NCBI GenBank assembly: GCA_963989385.1
Contig: OZ022515.1
Location: 6,976,803 to 7,040,802 of the forward strand
Direction of reading: 5' to 3'
From: Ctena decussata
Taxonomy: Eukaryota > Mollusca > Bivalvia > Lucinida > Lucinidae
Length of the DNA: 64,000 bases
Shown here: positions 46,901-57,154 of the stretch, piece by piece
Layout: each line of letters begins with the position of its first letter
Numbering within the stretch: position 1 is the first letter of the stretch
Translations under genes and position numbers: made by a program
The notes under the pieces: model-generated
Databases searched by the model: none
What the model was told of the DNA's origin: nothing
What the model saw: the letters and a program-made list of their open reading frames with translations, nothing else

Positions 46901-47605
46901 CCCATCTTACTTTTACCTGAACTTTCACATTATGGCAACTCATGTGAAATTGTAGGAATATTCTAAGGATTTAGTACCACCTAATTGTTAGATTTAAGTA
47001 CAGAAATCAGTGATTCTGTCTGCTGATTTGAGAGATAGTTGAAATCCTCGGAATATTCCAGCATTTTTAGAGAATGATAGCAATTACTAATAATTTTGCC
47101 CCTTAAATATATATCCATAAAATTAGTTTGGCTTTGTTTAACTGGAAAGTTCTGCTTTTTACAAGGAGTTTGAAATTGCAGGAATATTCCTATGATTTAG
47201 TCCCACTCATGTAGTGAGAAGGATTGCAGATTTTAAAGTTTTAACCCAACTATTTTTACTCATAACATTCAAGTGAAAATATTTAAAATCATGGGAATAT
47301 TCCTGCAATTTCAGATGCTATATTTCCTGAGACAAGCATTATATATACAGGGTAAGTTTCTATTAGTCAAACAGTTTATAAATGATGAATGAATAAATTG
47401 TATTGACAGGTTGTTTTTGTATCATTATTTCATTCAGCTTGAATTTGATGGGAAAATCATTGGAATATTCCAGCATTCAACAGAAGAATCTGTTCAGAAT
47501 ATTGCGAATATACCAACGATCTGGCTTTAGATGCACTTATTTGCCCCACATTCTAGCTGCTTTCAAGGTTTCAAATTGTTGGAATATTCCAGCATTTTTT
47601 TAGTA
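43960..47605 (+). repeat. Right arm of giant inverted repeat: ~187-bp tandem array with GGAATATTCC palindromes
   Basis: Phrase CCTAGGATTTAAGCACCTTC recurs at about 45,603, 45,795, 45,990, 46,175, 46,362, 46,543 and 46,728, a period of 181-195. Each unit has two GGAATATTCC palindromes. The part 44,250-47,366 is the colinear inverse of 21,332-24,046, ending ACAGGGTAAGTTTCTATTAG opposite the left arm's first bases. The array runs past the matched part on both sides (to ~43,960 and ~47,605). Frames here are repeat translations. Confidence 0.85.
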
Positions 47606-47936
47606 GACTTGTTTTATACCACCGATTTTTTATGTTTATATCAAACATGAAAGAGATAATGAGAAAAATAACTTCGTTCAAAGCTTATTTTATGGTACCG
47701 AAAATGCTGATTTTCCCTACAAAAAAGGGATTATTGTGTATATTCGCTTTTTATATTGTACTTCCTTATATCCAAATACTTGCTGGGCCGGACAGCCATA
47801 CCGATGCATAAGGCATCAGTATACTAATTCAGTTATCCCATCTTTCATGAGCAGTCCGATTAGGATGAAGACAGTTTGATATTGACATATTTCAAAGCGA
47901 CACTCTCAAACCTCGATACCTTGACAAAGCAGCTGA
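47606..47936. other. No gene seen
   Basis: Short unique-looking stretch between the satellite arm and the LTR element. Confidence 0.6.
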
Positions 47937-48212
47937 TGGTGTCTAGGTTTTCCCGATAATGGATAAACACCAATAGAATAAAATCCATTTGCGACAATCC
48001 ATTTTAATACCAATTTATACAATTTTTACTGAGCCCATACGATAAACGAGACTTCCATTTTTACTTATCCTTAGCAACCCCGTCACCGACGTAACGTTAC
48101 TCCTACGTTAAGTAACGTCAAATGAACGTCCAAACAGTTTCTTAAAGCTAAGCAAGAGTTCTGTATAACGTTAAGTTCGTTTTCATTTATATCTCATTTA
48201 GTCTTCTCTCCA
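47937..48212 (-). repeat. 3' LTR of the BEL/Pao element
   Basis: Plus strand starts TGGTGTCTAGGTTTTCCCGA and ends TCTTCTCTCCA, giving TG...CA termini. It differs from the other LTR at about 8 of 276 positions by eye, which suggests moderate age. It contains the CGTAACGTTACTCCTACGTT motif. Confidence 0.85.
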
Positions 48213-48225
48213 TCTTCCTCTCCTC
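48213..48225 (-). promoter_or_regulatory. Polypurine tract
   Basis: The minus strand reads GAGGAGAGGAAGA immediately before the LTR start TGGAGAG. This is the expected plus-strand primer site of an LTR retrotransposon, and it fixes the LTR boundary at 48,212. Confidence 0.75.
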
Positions 48226-48479
48226 AAAATGTTCATTTTGATAAATATTGAAAATGTATTTTAATCAAAAACACCAGAATATGATGTGAATTAAAATGTT
48301 CCGCGCACCTGTTAAAACAACTTGCTTAATAGCTCTTTAATTATTTTAATTGTTAATCATGGGCAATTCAATTCTACTTTTACAAAAGTCAGTCAACGAA
48401 CAAATCTTATTATCATTTAAGTTCCATCTCTGGGGCACTGGTCTCGTCAGTGTCCCCTGTCCAACTTGTAGCTTCGCAA

Positions 48480-49590
48480 CTCGTACATATACATCTTTTC
48501 TTGTGCTAAAACCTCTCCTTCGACCTCGAACCCTGCATCGACTTTTGCCTCGAGAATGACCTCTGCCTCAATATCGACCTCGACTTCGACCTCTGTCTTG
48601 ACCTCTACCTCAACACCGACCTCTGCCTCGAATTCGACCTATGCCTCGACTGCGGCCCTGCCTCGACCTCGACCATTGCCTCATTCTCGACCCTTGCCTC
48701 GACCTCAACGACTTCGAACTCGGCCTCGACTTTGACCCTGCCTCGACACCGACCTCTGCCTCGACCTCTGCCTCAAATTCGACCACTGCCTCGACTTCGA
48801 CCCTGCCTCGACCTCGACCATTGCCTCGACCTCGACCTTTGCCTCGGCTTCGATCCCGTCTTCGACTTTGACCTTTTCTTCCACTTCGACATCGTACTCG
48901 ACCGCGACCTCTGCCTCGACTCTGACCTCTTCTTCGACCCGGAACTCTTCCTAGACTTGGCCTTCTTCCCAGAATTGAACATCTTCTTAAACTTGGATCT
49001 ATTCCTTGACTCCGACCTATTACTTGACTCGAACCTACTCCTTAACTGGAACCCATAGCTTGACTCGACTCGCCTCCTCGTCTTGAACCTATTCCCCTCC
49101 GTTAACTGAGACCGCTGACTCGACACAATCCTCTTCATTGACTCGAGCCTTTTCTTCGCAGGAGACCTCTTCTTCGACTGAGACCTCTTCGACTGAGACC
49201 TCTTCTTTGCCTGAGACCTCTTCTTAGGCAGAGACCTATTCCTCGACTGGGACCTCTTTCTCGCCCTCGACTTCTTTATAGTCTGAGACCTCTTCTTCGA
49301 CTGAGAGCTCTTTTTCGCCTGAGACCTCTTCCTCGACTGAGACATCTTCGACTGGGACTTCTTCCTCGAGTGAGACCTCTTCCTCGACTAAGACCTCTTC
49401 TTCGACTGAGACCTCTACCTAGACTGAGACCTTTTCCTCGACTGAGACCTCTTCCTAGACTGAGACCTCTTTCTCGACAGAGCCCTCTTCCTGGATTGAG
49501 ACCTCTTCCTGGACTTAGACCTCTTCTTCGAGATAGACCTCTTTTTCGACTGAGACCTCTCCCTAGAGCGAGACCTCTTCCTTGACACGC
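48480..49590 (-). repeat. RS-repeat minisatellite inside the BEL/Pao element
   Basis: Mostly an 18-bp unit, GACCTCTTCNTCGACTGA on the plus strand, coding (S-Q-S-R/K-K-R)n on the minus strand. Towards 48,500-48,900 it drifts to CCTCGACCTCGACCNTTG-type units. Two long minus-strand open stretches (49,948-49,415 and 49,345-48,773) exist only because the unit length is a multiple of three. It follows the protease-like domain in frame (KKCVSRKRSRSRERSQSKKR) and takes the place of the polymerase region. Confidence 0.85.
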
Positions 49591-51997
49591 ACTTCTTCAA
49601 GGTGCTATTCATCTGCTCAATCACAGACTGTTCTCTCAAAAAGTTAGTGTAGGCAAAGTTTGTTTGCAGAATAGTTTCATTATAAGAGCCCGGACTTCCT
49701 ACGCATGTCCAACCGAGCGGTGTTAGTCTTGCTATAGGGTCTCCCGGTTTTCCTCGTCTTTCTTCGATGGCGTAGAGAAGGTCAGCGCAGTCCAGCCCTA
49801 TGAGCACGTCGACAATGGGTCTCTTTGATGAAGATGGGAACTCAATATTTCTCAGATGTGGCCATTGTTCCTTGTAACGATTCCAGTCTACAACAGGCAT
49901 GTTCCCAGTGACCTTATTAACCGTATAAGCATTAATTTTCATGCTCACATTTCATGGTACGCTCTGTAGTGTGACATCGATAGGATTTGTCTCAAAGGTT
50001 TTGACCTGGCCATTCAAGACAATAACCTTAACCCTTTCGGTTCTACCTTGAAGGCCTAACTCTTCTGCGACATATGCGTTCACGTAGGTTTTTGTGCTAG
50101 CGTCGTCTAGCCATGCATTGACTCTGAGCGAACGATCTCCATTTATCAGAATGACTGGCACCGTGCGTAAACCTATGAAGTCTGGTTTCGTGCTACTCTG
50201 CGCCATCATCGTTGTCTCTTGTGCTGTATCATTCCCCTCCATGAGGAAAGTAGCCCGTTTTGTTGATACTTTTTCTTGCTCCGCACGCCTATTTTTCAAA
50301 ATATAATTATCTTTCGGACGCTTTACTTCCGTGTTGTCTTCCACAGGTGACCTTTGTTCGACCGTCTTTTGCTTATGGAGTAGCCTTTGGTGCATATCTG
50401 CACATCCGTCTAGTCCGCAGGTTCGACTTTGTTGGCATGATTTGCCCTGATGGTCCTCGCCTAGGCAGCGAAAGCAAAGCTGCTGCCGTTTTGCGACATC
50501 CCACCTATCTCGAACGCTCCTCTGAGCAAATATCCGACAGCTCCATATACCATGCTGTTCTCCACATTCCCGGCAAATGAATTTTGACAAGCTCTGCGGG
50601 TCCTTTGTTTCTCCAAAGAAGGTCATTTGATTTCCATATCTAGGTGCAGGTCGTGCTAGAGTATTATCGGCTATGGTGCCAGTGAACCCGTGAACTGTTT
50701 CTGAGGTGATTGTCATGAATTCCGCCTCTTGGAGTACCCACGTCCGTAAGGTCAGAACCGACTCATCCTTGTGATTCTCAAAAATCCAGCAATGGTATTG
50801 AGTTAGCATTGTTTCTGGTAACTTGCGCTGTAGTTTGGTATAAAGTGAACCATCACGCAACTCATAATCTTGACCGGCTTCTTTAAGGTTTATCATGGCG
50901 ATGTCTAGTAGGTCTGAAAACTCATCTATATCTCGTGCATTGCCATGTCGTATCTGTCGGAACTGCTCTAATTCTTCAAGATAGATCGCGATTTGCTGAC
51001 GCTTTCCACCATATTTCCGCTCTAATCGGTCTTTAGCAGCTTTATATGCCGTGGCCGAATGTCCAAGACTGTCAATGACCTTGAGAGCATCCCCGGATAG
51101 ATATTGACGAAGCTGTAGTAGCTTGTACTCCCCTGTGGCGGGGGCGCTGTCAATACAAGAGAGGAAAGCTGCCTTCCAGCTTTGATAGTTTTTCTTGTCG
51201 CCGGAGAAGGTCGGAATCTCCACCCGTTTGAGTTGTCGCCACATATGAAGCCCAATAGAAGGGACTGTGTAGCTCGCCACCAGCTCGAATGGCACAGCCT
51301 GTGCATTCATCCTGTTATTAGTACCTACTGGGGTCATACTGCTGTAATCTCTCGGCTCATCATGTTGATTTTGCATAGCTATGTCACTAGCGAATAAGTT
51401 CATTTTTCCGTCATTTCCTTGTTTTTGTTCTGATTCATACCCTAATCCTTTTTGCTGTGATTTAAATGCAGGGTAGGCGGACATTTCTTTAACTTTTATT
51501 GGCTCAGGGTCATGAATATTATTACTAGATCCGATAAATCCTACCTTCTTGGATGTTTCTTGTAATCCTGACGATACTTCCTTTTGACATGTCTCTGAAT
51601 TATCAGTAATGTTCATTCTATCGAGGACTTCGATCGAGAGTATGTCTGACCTTCCACTCGATTGTTCCTCTTAAAGCGAATGAAGATAAAGCCTTGCTGC
51701 TTCGTACGCAGTAGTGAATTCCTCCTCTAATTTCTCCATCTCAAGGACGACCTTATTGCTCTTTTCCGATTCCTTATTTTTCATATAAAGTTCTGATAGG
51801 TTAGTCATCACATCTATTGCGCTTTCCAAAGAGTTGTCCAATCTATCACAAGCCTCCTGTATCTCTCGACGGCTTCGAATGTCTTGATCTTCTACTAAAC
51901 TTAGTAACTTGTTTTTGGAACGTGTAAAAGTCGATTTAGCGCGGACCTTTTCCCTCTTCAACGCCGTTCCATTTTCTGTATAATCCGCTGACGCCAT
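49591..51997 (-). pseudogene. BEL/Pao gag-protease reading frame with two in-frame stops
   Basis: One frame runs from the Met at 51,997 (MASADYTENGTALKREK, coiled-coil-like start). It has a TAA near 51,671 and a TGA at 49,952, both in frame, so three open parts (108, 554 and ~120 codons before the repeat) belong to one ancestral protein. Domains in order: N-terminal coiled-coil segment; DUF1759-like gag core with VEIPTFSGDKKNYQSWKAAF and YLSGDALKVI; zinc-knuckle-type cysteines (CRECGEQHGIWSC; CFRCLGEDHQGKSC); aspartic protease-like DUF1758 segment (RVNAWLDDASTKTYVNAYVA); then GLDCADLL and TPLGWTCVG. The usual DSGS-like motif reads DDAS. The frame then enters the RS repeat. The native product would build the particle and cleave the polyprotein. 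Confidence 0.8.
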
Positions 51998-52038
51998 TTT
52001 GTATATATTACGAAATTTCCACGATAAAATGCCTGAAA

Positions 52039-52054
52039 CCTCGCTCTGCTACCA
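52039..52054 (-). promoter_or_regulatory. tRNA primer-binding site
   Basis: The minus strand reads TGGTAGCAGAGCGAGG, five bases inside the upstream LTR. Its complement ends in CCA, as a mature tRNA 3' end does. Confidence 0.75.
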
Positions 52055-52059
52055 GTTTT

Positions 52060-52335
52060 TGGTGTCTAGGTTTTCCCGATAATAGATAAACACCAAAAGA
52101 ATAAAATCCATTTGCGACAATCTATTTTAACACCAATTTATACAATTTTTACTGAGCCCATACGATAAACGAGACTTCCATTTTTACTTATCCTTAGCAA
52201 CCCCGTCACCGCCGTAACGTTACTCCTACGTTAAGTAACGTCAAATGAACGCCCAAACAGTTTCTTAAAGCTAAGCAAGAGTTCTGTATAACCTTAAGTT
52301 CGTTTTCATTTATATCTCATTTAGTCTTCTCTCCT
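52060..52335 (-). repeat. 5' LTR of the BEL/Pao element
   Basis: Same 276-bp sequence as 47,937-48,212 with about eight differences. The outermost base is T where the other LTR has A. Confidence 0.85.
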
Positions 52336-52539
52336 GCTTTTCTGCCAATGTTATTTAATAATGTCATGAAGTCTAAAATATTTAACACTATTTTATATTC
52401 GAAAATATTATAATATCAAAACAATGTATCTGAAATTAAAAAATGAAAATAATAATTGAAACGTTTCCAATATTTGAATGGTGCACATATGTAAGACAAT
52501 GAATTTACCACTACCCCCGCCCACCCCCCGCACCCCCAC

Positions 52540-52865
52540 TAGTTATTACTGACCGTTCCAAGGCGGTACTTTCGTTGCGGTTGCATTTGTTTTGTGTCCG
52601 GTGCTGTTTAATTTATTGTGTTCTCATTCTAACATAAAAAAAATAGGTAAAAATAGTTGTTGAATGTTTTTCGCATAATTTGCTTAGTCTGTTGTAACCC
52701 TTCTGTTGGTCTAAATTATTTAGTTCAGTAAAGATAGCTGGGTTGCCAACTATTTGGGAAAAAGCTGCTGACTCGGCTTATCACTTGTAATTTATTGTTT
52801 GTTGGGATGTCTTTATCAATCTTTCCCTTTGCTGTTCCTGAAGTGTAGTTACTTTTTTAAATTTG
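52540..52865 (+). mobile_element. Retroelement 3' tail, copy related to 16.3-16.6 kb
   Basis: From GTTATTACTGACCGTTCCAA through GGTGCTGTTTAATTTATTGT and GGTCTAAATTATTTAGTTCA to CCTGAAGTGTAGTTAC it matches 16,285-16,650 with small indels. It starts abruptly after a C-rich patch at 52,510-52,540. Confidence 0.7.
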
Positions 52866-53116
52866 AGAACACAGTGTTTTATCAAACATGTACACTGAAG
52901 TCTCTTGTATAATATACATGCAGAACAGGTATTTTACTAAGTTATTTGGCCATTTTCTGGAGTTTGATGGGAACTCCTCAGGTTTAATTTTTCACAGATT
53001 AGCTTTTTTTTTGTCTTTGCACTAATAAATTTTCGTTGGTATGTATTTAAGTCGAGTACAATTTGTTATGTCATGATTATTTATGAATGAATCACAAGAA
53101 ATAGACGTGATCATTT

Positions 53117-53371
53117 GAGCTGCGGTACGACAAAACAAACAAAGTGGAATGTGCGCCCCGCGAAGACTCAGATCAGCCTGGATAGATGATCAGCCTGGGT
53201 ATCTGCACAAGCTGATCTGAGTCCTCGCCTTGCGCTTCAAGGGTAGCTAAGGGTCTAAGCTACCACCGTGCAGACAACAAAGAATCTGATCAAACTTGGC
53301 GGTGCTGAGGCTGATCGGAGTCTTTGCAGGGAGTACATGCCAGTTTGTTTGTTTTGATGCGTCGCGGCACA
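53117..53371. mobile_element. MITE of the CGCGACACGA family, second copy
   Basis: Starts GAGCTGCGGTACGACAAAAC and ends GATGCGTCGCGGCAC. The interior has CAGATCAGCCTGG twice plus GGGTAGCTAAGGGTCTAAGC, as in the copy at 55,866. Confidence 0.7.
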
Positions 53372-54540
53372 ACTGCAGCTGACAAGTTGTGCGCATGTAT
53401 CCGATGACATAGCTTAATGCGATGACGAAACACTTAATATATATGCATCACAATTAATAACGTAACATGTACCATCACAGCATATTGCCATCCGCAGTAC
53501 ATTATACATTGTAATAATTTCAAAACATGATATTAAGAAGCGAATTTGCCCCAAAATCCGTTTGCCTAATCATGAAATAGACTTGAATGAGCAATTTGTG
53601 AAATAAAATCGTATTACCATTGTAAAGAAAATGCTCTGAATTTTTGTCTTATTTATATTTCCGGTGATTGGAAACACCTTTTAGAAAACAATCTTGCTCT
53701 TTTTGCATTTTGTCTCACTATGCAATGGGGATCAGTGCTTAAAGAAGAGATTTTGATTACATAAAATTATAACTGGAAATAATAACGATAATAATAACAT
53801 TACTAATATTAAAAGTAGTAATTATGGTGTTAATAGAACATCGTTTACGATTGTTCGAATAAGTAAACGTAGATTTTCAAACGAAAGCATAACAGAGGAC
53901 TGTACAAAGTATGTATCTTAATTGCATTTATTATATAAATGAATAGTACAACTAATTTGAAGAAAAAAATCTTTTTTTAGCTTTTGCGTCCCTTCTAGAC
54001 ACAATTCTTACCTATATGTATATGAGTAAACTCAATTTTATATGGGCTCTGTCGTCTGATGCAGCAAACAGGAATTCATAAAAGTTTTTAATATGCTTCA
54101 GCAAGGTTTGCCTGCCTTTTAGGTCAAATTTTTCGCTACATGTATATTTGAGTAGACTTAATTTTATATGTGCTTCTTCGTCGTCCGCGGAAGCAACCAG
54201 GAATTCATAGACGTATTTTTGCCCGTCAATGAAAATATGGCGAAAAAAATGTGGTGCCGCTAATCAACTTAAGTAATATGCGCTGAGGTTATCTGTTGAC
54301 CAGGAAATATCTACGGAAAACATAAAATGTTCGCAGATGCCTGAAACCGATTACCTAATCCATTGCAATGACGGAACATGTTAATCTTTCCTTATTGCAA
54401 TAAATTATTAGAATTTTTATTTAGAATCGCAAATTCAAACGTGGACAAGTTTTCACACCGAAACATAAGAATCAAAAATAGGATAGTCAGGAAACGAAAA
54501 TACACAGAAAGATGTTGGAGAGTCCATTTTCTCCCTTTGA
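53372..54540. other. No gene; ~125-bp direct repeat at 53,990-54,215
   Basis: Two diverged copies share CCTTCTAGAC/CCTTTTAGGT, a (T)ATGTATATNTGAGTA phrase and a CAGGAATTCATA phrase. Otherwise AT-rich with no exon supported. Confidence 0.5.
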
Positions 54541-54544
54541 ACAG

Positions 54545-54920
54545 TTTTTGTACCACTTCAGATACTGAGGGTGAGGTTGGGCCTGTAAAATCGATTTAAG
54601 CGCCCCCCCTCCCCCCAGTAATTCATTACTGACCGTTCCAAGGCGGTAGTTCTGTTGTGGTTCTCTGTTGCCTGTTTTTGGTGTCAGAGTTTCTGTGATG
54701 TTTACCTTATGTATGTTCTTATTATTTTTGGTTCGGTTTGGGTTGCTGAGTGGCCACCTTTTGGGAACAAGCTGCTCACTCGGTTGGCCATATGTTCTCT
54801 GTATCTTGATTATTTGTAATCTTAGTTGTTTCCAACTATGGTTTGAGGGCTGGATTTGGATTTTGATTGTTTCAGTTCCTGGTATTTGCATACTTTTTAC
54901 TTTTATTATTATTATTATGA
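54545..54920 (+). mobile_element. Retroelement 3' tail with (ATT)n end
   Basis: Near-identical to 26,100-26,445 from ACTGAGGGTGAGGTTGGGCC to GGTATTTGCATACTTTTTAC, then ends in TTTTATTATTATTATTATGA. The simple-repeat tail is the expected 3' terminus of a target-primed retroelement. Confidence 0.75.
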
Positions 54921-55865
54921 TTTTAAGCATAATAAATTAAATGTTATTTGTTTAATTCGAAAATCTCATTACATTTCAAACAGACTAAGAGATTGCTCGC
55001 TGATTTTAATATTTGTGGTCAAATTCTCTATGTTTAATAATTTATGTACTATATGTTTTCGAACAATTGCTTAGTTTTTTTTCTTTTATTTATTTTTTTT
55101 TTTGGTCAACTCCGTTATATTTGTTTATTTTGTTAGTTATGAATTAATTAATTGATTTATGTTGTTTTAGTTATTCTTTTTATTTTTTTATTATACAATG
55201 TATTGTGCAAGCTGCACATAACTATCCAATACCGCCTCACTTGATCAATTCACAGAACGCCCCAAAATTTAGTAGAAAATTGTAAATGACCTTGTAATTA
55301 TTTTCTTTTAATCTGATTTCTAAAAATAAGTTTTGACAAATATCTCACGTTTATAGTATGTATTTTTTTACTTACCTGTTAGTGATGTTTGCCAAACGTT
55401 TAGTACCACAAATGCCCGAACTTGGTACGTCATAGTCTAAAAATGTTCTTACTCTGAGCTATTTTTCTTTGTTATCATGTCTGCACATGTATTCTAGAAT
55501 TGTTATACTTTCCTTTACTCTTTTATAGCATGACAAACTTTCTTCAGCCTACTTACAGCTTGAAAATCGATACTTTGCAACTGTGACATTTGACAGCTAA
55601 GCTCAATAATGGATAGGGCACCATAAACTGGACATTGGCAAACAGTGCATCCCCAGGTTAGACGTCGCAAAACGCAGCGTCTGACCAGGGTCTACACTAT
55701 TTGCAGAAGATAAGGGAAGCTTCAAGTTCGTGACTTAATTCCTTTTCGTAATACGATATTCACTAAGGAATAAGTTAACAGTTACACATTCTTTATTCGA
55801 TATGGTAAAGAAGCTTATGTCCAACGCGAATGAAAGTGGCCTAATATTATAAAAGTATAAAATAG
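54921..55865. other. No gene; fragment of the CAAACAGTG palindrome at 55,625-55,705
   Basis: Very AT-rich (55,070-55,200 is mostly T). GGCAAACAGTGCATCCCCAG pairs loosely with ACCAGGGTCTACACTATTTG. Confidence 0.5.
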
Positions 55866-56099
55866 CACCGATACGACAAAACAAAGAATGTGGCTGTGCG
55901 CCCAGCGCAAACTCAGATCAGCCTGGGCATCCGCCCAGTCTGATTAGAGTCTTCGTTGTCCGCATGGAGGTAGCGTAGACCCTAAGCTACCCTTTGAGCA
56001 CTTAAAAAAGGGTCTGGTCAAACTGGGCGGAAGCCCAGGCTGATCTGAGTCTGCACTGGGCGCACAACCACATTGTTGGTTTTGTCGTGTCGCGGCTCA
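55866..56099. mobile_element. MITE of the CGCGACACGA family, third copy
   Basis: Left arm CACCGATACGACAAAACAAA, right arm TTGGTTTTGTCGTGTCGCGG. Interior arms CGCCCAGCGCAAACTCAGAT and ATCTGAGTCTGCACTGGGCG are well matched, with GGCATCCGCCCAG / CTGGGCGGAAGCC inside. The best preserved copy in the window. Confidence 0.8.
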
Positions 56100-56940
56100 A
56101 ATAGTTAACTCTTTATTTGACAGCAAATAAGGAATGAGTTGTCTACCATGGTGCTTCTAGGGCTGAATACAGAACAAGGTGGAAGGGTATTGTTTCGAAA
56201 TCATCTTTGGTGCCCCAGCAACCTAGTAAGGTTATGGGATAGAACAGAATAGAAAAAAAATTGAAACAGGAATAAGTAAACAGTCAGTCAGATATTCATT
56301 ATTCAACAGAAGAAAGTCATGCCGAACGTAGATATCATATCACAACGACCAAAACACAACGCACAGCGTATAGTCTTATGAAAGTGAAAAAAATAACAGT
56401 TACTTGTTTGCCATTCGGAGGGGTCTAAAGCTATATCGATATATGCTATATACATATTAAGCTATATATATATGCCTCCGAATGTGCATAACAATGACTA
56501 CATGTTACCATTCTTTGCGTGATATTGTTGTTTCGCTGAAAACTCTACACCGGAGCGTAGAGCTATATGCGTCGCCAAGAGGGCGGAGGGTGACTTCCGG
56601 TAAATGGCGCTATCAACCAATGTACAACAACAACAATGAAACTCTGACAACGTTAGAATGTTGGAAATTATTTATGATAATGTACGTAAGTTCTATATAC
56701 AAACAATACTATTTACAACTGACGCATAAACAATAATATGCAACACATGTCAGCTCATGTCGCTCGCCCAAGTAAAATGTTTGTCTCAAATCTGTAGTCG
56801 ATCTGCGTACGTTACGCAAATCAATCACAGACTGGCGCTTACACCATACTTGGCTGAGCGTCATGAACTGAAAAAACACGAAAGAACAAAAGACGTCGAC
56901 TGAATCCTACACTATGAAAAAATAAGGCCTTTCAAAACGT
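56100..56940. other. No gene seen
   Basis: A TA-rich palindrome sits at 56,430-56,475 (AGCTATATCGATATATGCTA). A CATTCGGAGG / CCTCCGAATG pair at 56,413 and 56,475 suggests a small foldback. No exon is supported. Confidence 0.45.
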
Positions 56941-56949
56941 TGCCGGTGT

Positions 56950-57150
56950 AACGAAGTAAAGTGACCCCCATAGAATAACGATCCCCCGGTCATTATTCTT
57001 CAGAAACAGTGACCCCTTTTCTATAAAATACTGACTCCCTTTAAAAAATAATGACCCCCCTGATGAAATCTATAAAATAGTAACCCCGGTCATTTTTCTT
57101 TAAAGAATAGTGACCCCACCCCCACCTCGGTCATAATATTATGACTCCCC
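56950..57150. repeat. Cluster of AGAATAATGACCCC / GGGGTCATTATTCT words
   Basis: About seven diverged direct and inverted copies of the word, separated by C-runs, able to form several alternative hairpins. Ends with GGTCATAATATTATGACTCC, whose core TCATAATATTATGA also occurs at the window's right end (63,985-64,000). Confidence 0.65.
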
Positions 57151-57154
57151 ATTT

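Larger units (their letters stand above)
47937..52335 (-). mobile_element. BEL/Pao-type LTR retrotransposon, internally deleted
   Basis: 4.4 kb element with two 276-bp LTRs, a primer-binding site next to the upstream LTR and a polypurine tract next to the downstream LTR, so orientation is minus. It contains gag (DUF1759-like), zinc knuckles and a retropepsin-like (DUF1758-like) region, then an RS-repeat minisatellite. Reverse transcriptase, RNase H and integrase are absent, so it cannot move on its own. Flanks GCTGA (left) and GCTTT (right) are not a convincing target duplication. Confidence 0.85.

Noticed and set aside
44250..47366. CRISPR-like regularly spaced repeats
   Set aside because: Repeats are long, diverged tandem units with no unique spacers, and the sequence is eukaryotic with no cas genes.
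48641..49585. Plus-strand Arg-Pro-Leu-rich frames
   Set aside because: Other-strand translation of the 18-bp minisatellite. The minus strand continues the BEL/Pao protease frame, so the plus-strand reading is a shadow.
47932..52340. Target-site duplication of the BEL/Pao element
   Set aside because: Flanks GCTGA and GCTTT agree at only three of five bases, no better than chance would often give.
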